A stretch of DNA of 38,471 nt from Plesiocystis pacifica SIR-1. GTDB lineage: Bacteria > Myxococcota_A > Polyangia > Nannocystales > Nannocystaceae. A program made the translations under genes and the position numbers. Below the pieces are notes generated by a model that saw only the letters and a program-made list of their open reading frames with translations, did no database searches and had not been told where the DNA came from. Positions within the stretch are counted from its first letter, which is position 1. Each line of letters starts with the position of its first letter. Positions 31,326 through 38,471 of this stretch are shown in pieces. The stretch covers positions 16,001 to 54,471 of the forward strand of contig NZ_ABCS01000069.1 in the NCBI RefSeq assembly GCF_000170895.1, written 5' to 3'.

Positions 31326-33989
31326 ATGCGCCGCGCCACGCTGCCCGCCTCGTTCGTCGTTCTCGGCCTGAGCCTCGCCGCGTGCGCCGACGACACGCCC
31401 TCGACCGACGACGAGATCGGGACCACGTCGACGCCCCCAGACATGGGCGCGGCGGACACGGATCCAACGCAGACGGGGACCGAGACCGCCACGGACACGG
31501 ACACGGACACGGGCGAGACCGGCGTCGAGGACTGCGTCGCCGATCCGCCCCCGGAGGCGATGCTCCGGATGGGCCCCAACCAGACCGAGGACGGCGAGGT
31601 CATCCTCGCCGCGGGCGGCCACCGCATCGCCTACGCCGGCCCCCACGCCCTGCTCCCTGGCTTCCCCGCCGACGTCGTCGTCCACCCCTTCGCCGACGTC
31701 GCCTACGTCACCTCGACCCCGCGCAAGGATCGGCGCCTGCTCGTCGTCGACCTCGAGTTCAACGAGGTCATCCAGGACATCGACCGTGACAACGCCTTTT
31801 ACGGTCTGGAGCTGTCCGCCGACGGCAGCCGGCTGTACTCGAGCAGCGGCGGCGACGACATCGTCGAGGTCTACGACGTCGGCATGGACGGCCTGCTGAC
31901 CAAGGCCGCGGATCTTCCGTGCAGCGACTACCCCTCGGGCCTGGCCCTGTCCCCCGACGGCAACACGCTGTGGGCCGGGCAGTGGCGCGGCGAGGGCTCG
32001 GGCACCAACAAGACCAGCACGCTGTTCGAGTTCGACACCCAGAGCCTGAGCGAGGTCCGGCAGATCGAGCTCCCGCTGTGGGCCTGGGACGTCGTCCACC
32101 TGCCCTCGCGCCAGGAGCTCTACGTCTCGGCCATCGACGACGAGGGCATCGCCGTCGTCGACCTGGTCACGGGCACGGTCGCCGAGGTCCTCGACCTGAC
32201 CCTCAGCCCCGCGGGCCTGGCCGTGGGCGAGGACGACGAGCGGGTCTACGCCGCCGTCGCGGGCACGGACCTGGTCGTGGCCATCGACGCGGAGACCCGC
32301 GCGGTCACGGCCGAGGCCGCCGTCGGCGAGCTGCTCGACGAAGAGGGCGACCCCTACCGCTTCTCGAACGTCAACGCCGTCACCTACGACGCCGTCAGCG
32401 ACCGCCTCTACGCCACCCGCGGGGCCGACAACGCCGTCAGCGTCCTCGACGGCAGCAGCCTCGAGGTCCTCGGCGCCTTCCCGGCCGGCTGGTGGCCCAC
32501 GGACGTCGCCCTGACCTCGACCCTCGACCGCCTCGTCGTCGTCGACGGCAAGGGCGGCTGGTACGGGCCGAACGCGGGCGAGGGCATCAAGGACCAGATG
32601 ACCGGCTCGATCAGCGTCGTCGACCTCGAAGACGGCTTCGACCTCGACGGGCTCACGGACCAGGCTCAGGCGAATTTCCGTCGCCCCGGCGAGGTGTTCC
32701 CCTTCACCTGCGAGCTCGACAATTTCCCGATCCCGAGCAAGCCCGGGGACGTCTCGCCCATCGAGCACGTCATCTTGATCGTCAAGGAGAACAAGACCTT
32801 CGACTGCATCTTCGCCGACTCGGACATCCCGGACATCGACACCGACGCCAGCGAGCTGCGCTGGGGCTACGACTACACCCCCAATACCCACGAGCTCGGC
32901 AAGGCCTTCGCCCTGTCCGACAACTTCTACTCCGAGGCGGAGGTGTCCGACACCGGCCACCTGTGGCTGACCGGCGGGCACCTCAGCGAGTACGCCCAGC
33001 GCACGTGGATCGAGAGCTACTCCGGCGAGGACTTCCAGGGCTACCAGCTGCTCGAGGCGGCCGGGCCCGGCGACTACTTCGTGCACCTCATCGACGAGGG
33101 CGTGGACTTCACCGTCTACGGCGAGGTCGTCGGCACGCTCTCGGCCTCGAAGGAGGGCAACGGGGCGGTGTTCGAGCACATCGACGGCGGCTTCCCGGGC
33201 GGGCCCTACCTCAACTACTCGGTCAAGGACGAGGACAAGGCCCAGTACGTCGCCGACAAGATCAGCGGCGGGACCCTAAAGCCCTTCACCTACCTGCTGC
33301 TGCCCAACGACCACACCAACGGGACCAGCCCGGGCACGCCCTCGCCCGAGTCGATGATCGCCGACAACGACGTCGCCGTGGGCATCGTCGTCGACGCCGT
33401 GAGCAAGTCGGAGTTTTGGGACAAGACCGCGGTGATCATCCTTCAGGACGACCCGCAAGGCTGCGGCGACCACGTCGACGCGCACCGCTCTTACGTGGTC
33501 GTGGCCTCGCCCTGGGCCCGGCGCGGGCACGTCTCCCACGTGCACGCCGGCTTTGCGAGCGTGTTTGCGACCATCGACCGGATCCTCGGGGTGCCGCCGG
33601 TGGGCCGGCGCGACGCCGTCGCGGCGCCGCTGTGGGACTTCTTCACGGCCGTCCCCGACTTTGCGCCCTACGACCACGTCCCGCGGATCATCCCCGAGAC
33701 CAACAACGATGGGACCGAGCCCGGCTGGGAGGCGTCCATGGCCATGGACTTCTCGGGGCCGGACCGCAACCCGGAGCTCGGGGTCGTGCTCGAGGCCTAC
33801 TGGCAGTGGCGCCAGGGCAACATGAGCAAGGCCGAGGCGGAGGCGATGATCGCCGATCCGAAGGGCTACCTCGGGGCGCAGGAGTGGGCCGAGCTCGTGG
33901 AGGAGGCCGAGGAGGAGACGGAGGCGTTCGAGGAGGCGAAGGAGGCCTACGAGGCCTATCTGGGGGCGAAGGCGAAGGCCGCCCGCTGA
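31326..33989 (+). CDS. Lipoprotein: YncE-like beta-propeller fused to a phosphoesterase (phospholipase C/AcpA-type) domain
   Basis: This 887-residue protein has a signal peptide ending LAAC, then the ADD...TDDEIG tag and a Thr/Asp linker. Residues ~95-450 are propeller blades (DVVVHPFADVAYVTST, GLELSADGSRLYSSSG, GLALSPDGNTLWAGQW, VYAAVAGTDLVVAID). Residues ~475-830 are a phosphoesterase-family domain. It has HVILIVKENKTFDCIFAD with E488, N489 and T491 in the metal/nucleophile motif ENRxFDxxFG. GHLWLTGGH, LLLPNDHTNG and IILQDDPQGCGDHVDAHRSYVVVASPW follow. A charged Glu/Lys/Ala helix ends the protein. Such fusions hydrolyse phosphomonoesters or phospholipids outside the cell. Its stop lies one base from the stop of the convergent gene. 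Confidence 0.9.
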   Translation: MRRATLPASFVVLGLSLAACADDTPSTDDEIGTTSTPPDMGAADTDPTQTGTETATDTDTDTGETGVEDCVADPPPEAMLRMGPNQTEDGEVILAAGGHRIAYAGPHALLPGFPADVVVHPFADVAYVTSTPRKDRRLLVVDLEFNEVIQDIDRDNAFYGLELSADGSRLYSSSGGDDIVEVYDVGMDGLLTKAADLPCSDYPSGLALSPDGNTLWAGQWRGEGSGTNKTSTLFEFDTQSLSEVRQIELPLWAWDVVHLPSRQELYVSAIDDEGIAVVDLVTGTVAEVLDLTLSPAGLAVGEDDERVYAAVAGTDLVVAIDAETRAVTAEAAVGELLDEEGDPYRFSNVNAVTYDAVSDRLYATRGADNAVSVLDGSSLEVLGAFPAGWWPTDVALTSTLDRLVVVDGKGGWYGPNAGEGIKDQMTGSISVVDLEDGFDLDGLTDQAQANFRRPGEVFPFTCELDNFPIPSKPGDVSPIEHVILIVKENKTFDCIFADSDIPDIDTDASELRWGYDYTPNTHELGKAFALSDNFYSEAEVSDTGHLWLTGGHLSEYAQRTWIESYSGEDFQGYQLLEAAGPGDYFVHLIDEGVDFTVYGEVVGTLSASKEGNGAVFEHIDGGFPGGPYLNYSVKDEDKAQYVADKISGGTLKPFTYLLLPNDHTNGTSPGTPSPESMIADNDVAVGIVVDAVSKSEFWDKTAVIILQDDPQGCGDHVDAHRSYVVVASPWARRGHVSHVHAGFASVFATIDRILGVPPVGRRDAVAAPLWDFFTAVPDFAPYDHVPRIIPETNNDGTEPGWEASMAMDFSGPDRNPELGVVLEAYWQWRQGNMSKAEAEAMIADPKGYLGAQEWAELVEEAEEETEAFEEAKEAYEAYLGAKAKAAR

Positions 33990-33990
33990 G

Positions 33991-34980
33991 TCAGAGCACC
34001 AGGCGCGCCGATGGGCGGGAGGCTCGATTGGGTCGGACTCGAAGGGCCTCGCCACCGCTGGCGCGAGCGCGCAAGGTGGTGGCGAGCTTGAGCAGCTTGC
34101 GGGGCTTGACGACGGTCTCGCTCGCGCCTTCGACGACGAACTCTTTGGCCTGGGTCGCCTCGACGAGCGCGCGCAGCTTCGCTTTGATCGCGGGGACGTC
34201 GTCGCTCGCGTGGACCTCTACCGCCTCGGCTGCCTGGGCGTCGATCTCGACGTAGATGGTCGCGCCCTGCCGTTTGCGGCGCGCAATCTCGGGAGCCAAG
34301 CTGCGCGCTCGCTCTCGGCTCACGGCGAGCGGCTCCTCGACGGACAGGTCGGCCCCCACGGTGAGCAGGTAGCGAGACGACCCGATCGCGCGCACGACCT
34401 CGTCGATCCGCGGCGCCAGGTCAGCCCCGGCGCCCGCGTAGAGCACGGGCCAGGTGACGGGAGGGCCCTTGCCCGAGCGGAGCATCCGGAGCTCGTGACC
34501 GAGCCGCGTGGCCACGCCGGCGTAGACGCGCAGGCGATCGGCCAAGGTCGCGCCTTCGGCTGTGGGCGCGAGCAAGAGCTCGTCCGAGGCCAATACGAGG
34601 CGAAAGCGCGAGCAGTCGTGCTCGTCCCAAAAGCGGAGCAGCCGCTCTTCGAGCTTCGCGGGGTGGTAGGCGTGGACGGCAGGACCGGGGGCGGTGAGCC
34701 GGCCGAGCACCTCGCACACCTGGGCGTGCTGCTCGGGCGAGTCGGGGAGGGTGGCGTGCTCGACGAAGTAGCGCCGGACCCGGACGGGGCGTCGCCCGCC
34801 GTAGCCGCCGCCGTAGCCCGAGTGCTCGACGACGAGGCTCAGCCCGGGCCCGGTCCAGCGCGCCCGGCCGCTGCCGCCTTCGGAGACGGTGATCGGGGTC
34901 ATCCCCAGGGCGTCGAGGCGCTCGCGGAACTCGGCGTAGGGGATCAGCTCGGAGGGGAGCTTGGGCAGGGTGGGCGCCAT
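33991..34980 (-). CDS. Unrecognised soluble protein
   Basis: This 329-residue protein is not recognised. It begins MAPTLPKLPSELIPYAEFRERLDALGM. A beta-rich segment contains HSGYGGGYGGRRPVRVRRYFVEH; then come alternating helices and strands (AYHPAKLEERLLRFWDEHDCSRFRLVLASDELLLAP) and ARRKRQGATIYVEIDAQAAEAVEVHASDD. The C-terminal tail is basic (RVRPNRASRPSARLVL). It has no signal peptide or membrane helix. It lies 19 bases downstream of a small lipoprotein gene and is probably in its operon. Much longer readings of this frame upstream are shadows of the neighbouring genes. Confidence 0.7.
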   Translation of the reverse strand: MAPTLPKLPSELIPYAEFRERLDALGMTPITVSEGGSGRARWTGPGLSLVVEHSGYGGGYGGRRPVRVRRYFVEHATLPDSPEQHAQVCEVLGRLTAPGPAVHAYHPAKLEERLLRFWDEHDCSRFRLVLASDELLLAPTAEGATLADRLRVYAGVATRLGHELRMLRSGKGPPVTWPVLYAGAGADLAPRIDEVVRAIGSSRYLLTVGADLSVEEPLAVSRERARSLAPEIARRKRQGATIYVEIDAQAAEAVEVHASDDVPAIKAKLRALVEATQAKEFVVEGASETVVKPRKLLKLATTLRARASGGEALRVRPNRASRPSARLVL

Positions 34981-34999
34981 GGTGGGAGGAGTCGGGGGA

Positions 35000-35533
35000 C
35001 TACTCGGCCGGCCACTCGTTGAAGTTGTCCTGCCCCCACCAGTTCTCGATGGTCTTGCCGTCGCCCGCGAGCGCGTCGACCTTGGAGATCGCAAGCTCGG
35101 CGCGGGCCGCCGCCGCGGGCACGCCCAAGCTCCGACCGTCGAGCTCGAAGGTCGCGTTCTTGCTCGGCTCGATCGTGTAGCGGCTGCCGGAGACCGAGGT
35201 GAAGTCGCTGTCGCTCTGGAAGGGCGTGCCCTCCTTGACCACGAGGAGCTGGTCCTTGGCGTCGTAGTAGCGCAGCAAGACGACCATGCCGGCGGCGGTG
35301 CGGTCCCCGTGGTTGTAGAGCAGGATCTCCACGCCGCGTTCTTCGCCCTCGCCGACGAAGCGGACGAACTTGGCCGCGACGGGGGAGCCGTTGGTTTGCT
35401 TGGGGATGACCTCGACGGGCTTCGCCTTCGCTTCGTCGTCCTGTTTGTCACAGCCCGAGACGAGCGCGGGCGCGGCGAGGAGCATGGTGGCGAGGAGGAC
35501 TGCCGTTCGCGGGCGGCGCTTCGTCTTGGACAT
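35000..35533 (-). CDS. Small lipoprotein, beta-sandwich-like
   Basis: This 177-residue protein has the basic N-terminus MSKTKRRPR, a hydrophobic segment and the lipobox VSGC, then DKQDDEAKAKP. The rest is beta-rich: KFVRFVGEGEERGVEILLYNHGDRTAAGMVVLLRYYDAKDQLLVVKEGT. This has the pattern of FxLyD-type domains that describe secondary contacts between envelope proteins. No enzyme motif is seen. TAGAGT ends six bases before its ATG, so it is probably the first gene of a two-gene unit with the next gene. Confidence 0.75.
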   Translation of the reverse strand: MSKTKRRPRTAVLLATMLLAAPALVSGCDKQDDEAKAKPVEVIPKQTNGSPVAAKFVRFVGEGEERGVEILLYNHGDRTAAGMVVLLRYYDAKDQLLVVKEGTPFQSDSDFTSVSGSRYTIEPSKNATFELDGRSLGVPAAAARAELAISKVDALAGDGKTIENWWGQDNFNEWPAE

Positions 35534-35539
35534 GGGCGA

Positions 35540-35545
35540 ACTCTA
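35540..35545 (-). promoter_or_regulatory. -10 box TAGAGT, leaderless promoter of the small lipoprotein gene
   Basis: On the minus strand TAGAGT, six bases (TCGCCC), then ATG. It has the same hexamer and spacing as at 4891. Confidence 0.6.
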
Positions 35546-35693
35546 AGGCAAGGGACGACGCTGCGGTCGCCCGTGGCCGGAGGGATGAACACAAATAGCC
35601 CATGGGTCGGGCTGAGCTTGGTCGATGGTCGTGGCGAGACTCTGCTCAAAGGTACGAACACCACGCGGGCTGACGACGGATTCGCCATCTCCG

Positions 35694-37541
35694 TCAGTCG
35701 GGGATGCGATGCCCTGCGAACAGCCGCACGCCCGGCTCGTGCTCGCGCACGCAGTCCGTCTCGCGCAGGGTCTCGACGAGGGCCAGGCCCGCGGCTCGAT
35801 CGACGATCTCGGCGTTGACCCACAGCGACTGCATGTCGACACCGGTGCTGGCCTCGAGCAGGTGGCGCAGCGGGTAGATGCGGTCGGGCCGGAGCGCGTC
35901 CTTGGCCAGCTCGGCCGCGAGGGCGTCGACGCGCTCGCTCAGACGCAGGGGCTCGCCGTGGACCAAGGCGGTGCTGGGCTCGAGGCCCTCGAGCGCGGCG
36001 GCCAGGCGCTCGCCGAGGCGCTCGTGGTCGACGCGGACCCGCTCGCGGAGGCCCTCCATGGCGCCGAGGGGAGGCAGGGCGTCCTGGAAGTAGGTCCACG
36101 GCCGCAGGTAGCGGGGATACTCGCCCTGGGGCACGAAGGCCTCGAACACGGCCTGGCCGGCGCGCAGGGTCCAGGGCATGGCGGCGCGGGCGAGGATGAG
36201 GATGGCGAGCTCTCGCCAGCGCGGGTCGCCCTTGGCGTCCGCGCCGTCGTCGAACAGGCGCGGGGCGAGGGTCTCGACGAGGGCCTGGAGCTGAGACAGG
36301 GGCGCGGCGTCGCCGAGGAAGTAGGCGGCTTGGAGGTCGAAGTCGCGGTCGGGGTCGCCGAGCTCGAGGGCCGCGAGCACGGCGGGGGTGAGGCCCTCGA
36401 ACTCGCCGAGGTAGGCGTCTTGGATCGCCGCGCTCAGCCGGCTCCAGGGATCGCCCTTTGGGTCCGCGGGGGCGTCGAGGAAGGGGCCGTAGAGGTACTC
36501 GTCCCAGCCCGGGGGATCGTCGTCGTCTTCCTCGTCGTCTTCCTCGTCGTCGTCGTTCGGGGCCGCGCTGACGCCTGCGAGCTTGCGATCTGCGTCGAGG
36601 ACATCGCCCCACCACGCGTGCAGCCCGGCGACCCACTCGGCCTGGGTCCACTCGGGCCCCGCACCGGGAGCGTGACCGATGGGGTGACCGAGGAAGTAGC
36701 GCTGGCCCGGGAGGTAGCGGTCGAGCTCGGCGGGGCTGTCGAGCAGGCGCTCGGCCTCGGCGGCGGCTTGCAGCCCGCGCTTGCGTCCGCCGTGGCCGTA
36801 CCAGCTCGAGCAGTCGATGCCGGTGGCGCCCTCGTAGCGCCGTCGGTACCAGCCCAGGAAGGGCACGCTGGGCTGGGTCGCGGTCTCGCGCAGGGACTCG
36901 GCGAGGGTCCGGAGATCGAAGGGGGCGCCGAACAGCAAGCTGGCGTTGGGGCCGTGGGCCTCGTCGAGGGGCCGCCACCAGGCCATGGCCTGCTCGATGA
37001 GGGCCAGGTCTTCGCCGCGCTCGTAGTGGGGGTAGAGCACGTTCTCGTAGCGCGGCGTGAGGGCGAGCTCGATGAGCAGCGGCAGGGCCCCGAGCTCCTT
37101 GCGGCCCGAGCTGCGCGCGGCGCATCGGTAGAGGGCGAGCACGATGGGTATGGTCCAGCTCAGGCCGCTGTGCAGCAGGGCCTCGGCGGTGTAGAGCGCG
37201 GGCCACCACGCGAGGGTCCCGGCCTGCAGGGGCGCCCAAAAGCGCTGGATCAGGTTGGCGATCAGCTCCGGGCTGCCGGCGAGGCCGAGGAGGAGGTGGG
37301 CCTCGGCGTTGATCACGGGGTGCTCGTCGTCGAGGCAGCGCTCGAGCACGGTGGGCAGGGCCGAGTCGTCCCCGCGCAGGCGCAGGCGCTCGAGGGCCGC
37401 GACGAGCACGACGCCGGTGTCGGTGTGGCGCAGGATCGCCTGCGAGTCGGCGTCGAAGCCCTCGGGCCAGTCGTAGCGGTAGCCCCGGGCGAGGATTCTC
37501 AGGGCTCCAGGCCCGGCGAAGTCGAGGTTTCCCTTGCTCAC
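35694..37541 (-). CDS. Helical-repeat-like partner of the DUF4150 effector (possible immunity or adaptor)
   Basis: This 615-residue soluble protein has helical segments suggestive of HEAT-type repeats in its first part (TDTGVVLVAALERLRLRGDDSALPTVLERCLDDEHPVINAEAHLLLGLAG). The middle is Trp-rich, a very acidic stretch lies near residues 327-341 (DDDEEDDEEDDDD), and more helices follow. No catalytic motif is recognised. Its GTG start overlaps the stop of the DUF4150 gene as GTGA, so the two are made together. Gene order (effector, then overlapping partner) is that of a toxin-immunity pair, but 615 residues is large for an immunity protein; a chaperone or adaptor is equally possible. Confidence 0.75.
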   Translation of the reverse strand: MSKGNLDFAGPGALRILARGYRYDWPEGFDADSQAILRHTDTGVVLVAALERLRLRGDDSALPTVLERCLDDEHPVINAEAHLLLGLAGSPELIANLIQRFWAPLQAGTLAWWPALYTAEALLHSGLSWTIPIVLALYRCAARSSGRKELGALPLLIELALTPRYENVLYPHYERGEDLALIEQAMAWWRPLDEAHGPNASLLFGAPFDLRTLAESLRETATQPSVPFLGWYRRRYEGATGIDCSSWYGHGGRKRGLQAAAEAERLLDSPAELDRYLPGQRYFLGHPIGHAPGAGPEWTQAEWVAGLHAWWGDVLDADRKLAGVSAAPNDDDEEDDEEDDDDPPGWDEYLYGPFLDAPADPKGDPWSRLSAAIQDAYLGEFEGLTPAVLAALELGDPDRDFDLQAAYFLGDAAPLSQLQALVETLAPRLFDDGADAKGDPRWRELAILILARAAMPWTLRAGQAVFEAFVPQGEYPRYLRPWTYFQDALPPLGAMEGLRERVRVDHERLGERLAAALEGLEPSTALVHGEPLRLSERVDALAAELAKDALRPDRIYPLRHLLEASTGVDMQSLWVNAEIVDRAAGLALVETLRETDCVREHEPGVRLFAGHRIPD

Positions 37542-38471
37542 GGTGTCGGTGGTCCTCTCGTCTCCCAGATCCGCGCAGCGCTGGATTGGGCCTTGCCCAG
37601 CTCGTCGTCCGCTTTCAGGCAGTCCGCCGAGAGCTCCGAGTCGTGCACGAGGTTACCCTGACTATGAGCGTTACCCGGACACCCACCCGCGACTTTGGGC
37701 ACGCGGTGGTTGGTCTTGGTGCCCGGTGGGTAGCCGTTTGCACTCAGGTAATCTGAGCGGTAGTCGTCCCACTCGTTGGCGATCTTGTCGGCCGAGCCCG
37801 TTGGTGTGACGCGGTACACGTTGCAGGGCGGCTCAGGCAGGCTCTCGCAGCCTTTGGCGCGGGCGTTGGCGACGGCCTCCTTGCGCTGCTCGAGCTCTTC
37901 CCAGCGCTTGATGAGCTTGTCCTCATCGGCCTCGAGGTGCTTCATGCCGGTCTTGTTGAGGGGGTGGACGGTGGGGAGGGCCTCGATCGCGGCCTCGATC
38001 GCGGGCAGCTCGTCGAGGCAATACCACTCGTCCTCGGAGACCGTCGGCGCGGGGTTGCCCGAGTCGTCCTTTTGCCCGTCGTGCATGGGCTGACCGCAGC
38101 ACTCGCACAGCGGCCCCGTGCTCGCGCTGCTGCCGGTCCCGCCCACGCTCATGCTGCCGGCGGCGGGCATCGGCGGGGAGTTGCCCGGCGAGCCGTGGTT
38201 GCAAGTCGCGATGTCGAGGTGGCGGCAGACGTTCTTGCCCTGGGCCTTGACGTCCATCGACCACATCGCAAAGAAGGTCTTGCCGGTGATCTGGTGCGAG
38301 ACCACGCCCGCGCCGAAGCTCTTGGTCGCGGCCTCGTTGCCCAGGGGCGAGCTGGCCAGGTGGCTCGAGCTCTTGAGCGCGATGGGCTTGCCGCCGACGA
38401 GCACGGTCTTGGACCCGTCCTTGAGGTCCTTGGTGAACGAGGAGTCGGGGTAGGGGATGGGCACGGGGCCG
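37538..38471 (-). CDS. PAAR-like DUF4150 effector with C-terminal putative HNH-type nuclease (5' end missing)
   Basis: At least 310 residues are present. The frame is open to the window edge and reads GPVPIPYPDSS. Since DUF4150 proteins usually carry ~30 residues before this PIPYPN motif, the true start probably lies outside; the GTG at 38464 is only the first internal candidate. DUF4150 (about 1-90) shows GSKTVLVGGKPIALK, GAGVVSHQITGKTFFAMWSMDVKAQGKNVCRHLD. It is a PAAR-like tip that caps the type VI secretion spike. A Cys-rich linker (LCECCGQPM) follows. The last ~90 residues have YPPGTKTNHRVPKVAGGCPGNAHSQGNLVHDSEL, with His/Asn residues placed like an HNH nuclease. I infer an antibacterial toxin delivered by a type VI system; no other secretion gene is in view. 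Confidence 0.82.
   Translation of the reverse strand, partial: GPVPIPYPDSSFTKDLKDGSKTVLVGGKPIALKSSSHLASSPLGNEAATKSFGAGVVSHQITGKTFFAMWSMDVKAQGKNVCRHLDIATCNHGSPGNSPPMPAAGSMSVGGTGSSASTGPLCECCGQPMHDGQKDDSGNPAPTVSEDEWYCLDELPAIEAAIEALPTVHPLNKTGMKHLEADEDKLIKRWEELEQRKEAVANARAKGCESLPEPPCNVYRVTPTGSADKIANEWDDYRSDYLSANGYPPGTKTNHRVPKVAGGCPGNAHSQGNLVHDSELSADCLKADDELGKAQSSAARIWETRGPPTP

Noticed and set aside
33991..37239. Reading the 329-residue protein as a 1082-residue protein
   Set aside because: The upstream two thirds are out-of-frame shadows of the 615-residue gene and the small lipoprotein; real homology-like texture begins at MAPTLPKL (34980).

Overview
The window is very GC-rich, with codon third positions almost always G or C. 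Several features point to a myxobacterium (Myxococcota), probably a Nannocystis/Plesiocystis-like lineage: a MYXO-CTERM-type tail on a secreted protease, many lipoproteins with long Thr/Ser/Glu/Asp linkers, a TIGR02996 leucine-rich protein, a hybrid histidine kinase and a PAAR-like (DUF4150) effector. No taxonomy search could be run, so this rests on gene style alone. I see no rRNA, tRNA, CRISPR array or insertion sequence.

Layout. (1) 1-4884, minus strand: a tight seven-gene operon of an unrecognised small protein, two zinc-ribbon/DUF4178 proteins, a one-helix small protein, a DUF350 membrane protein, a membrane-embedded spermidine-synthase-like enzyme and a Tat-exported FAD protein cut by the window edge. 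(2) 5011-6626: an HTTM membrane protein translationally coupled to a small membrane partner. (3) 6695-9634: a geranylgeranyl-reductase-type flavoprotein, a lipoprotein MsrA and a PlsC-like acyltransferase. (4) 9785-13726: a PAS-PAS-kinase-receiver hybrid kinase and an orphan radical SAM protein. (5) 14146-17844: a thrombospondin-type-3 lipoprotein, a leucine-rich protein and an esterase-like lipoprotein.

(6) 17857-27247 is the most unusual part. A fused 2Fe-2S/molybdopterin hydroxylase, its FAD subunit (which carries extra cysteines) and a radical SAM protein form one operon. Divergent to it lies a 1183-residue fusion of an unrecognised ~520-residue region, a seven-iron-like ferredoxin and a NodU/TobZ-type carbamoyltransferase, coupled by ATGA to an AlkA-like glycosylase.

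(7) 27400-33989: secreted and lipid-anchored proteins, namely a trypsin-like protease, two lipoproteins with a duplicated N-terminal module (one ending in a ferritin-like diiron domain) and a propeller-phosphoesterase fusion. (8) 33991-38471, minus strand: an unrecognised protein, a small lipoprotein, and a DUF4150 effector overlapping a 615-residue partner gene.

Two patterns cross the whole window. Six genes have a TANNNT box ending 6-7 bases before the start codon, which implies leaderless mRNAs and decides some starts. Three lipoproteins share a C-ADD-x(n)-DDE[VI]G tag directly after the lipidated cysteine.
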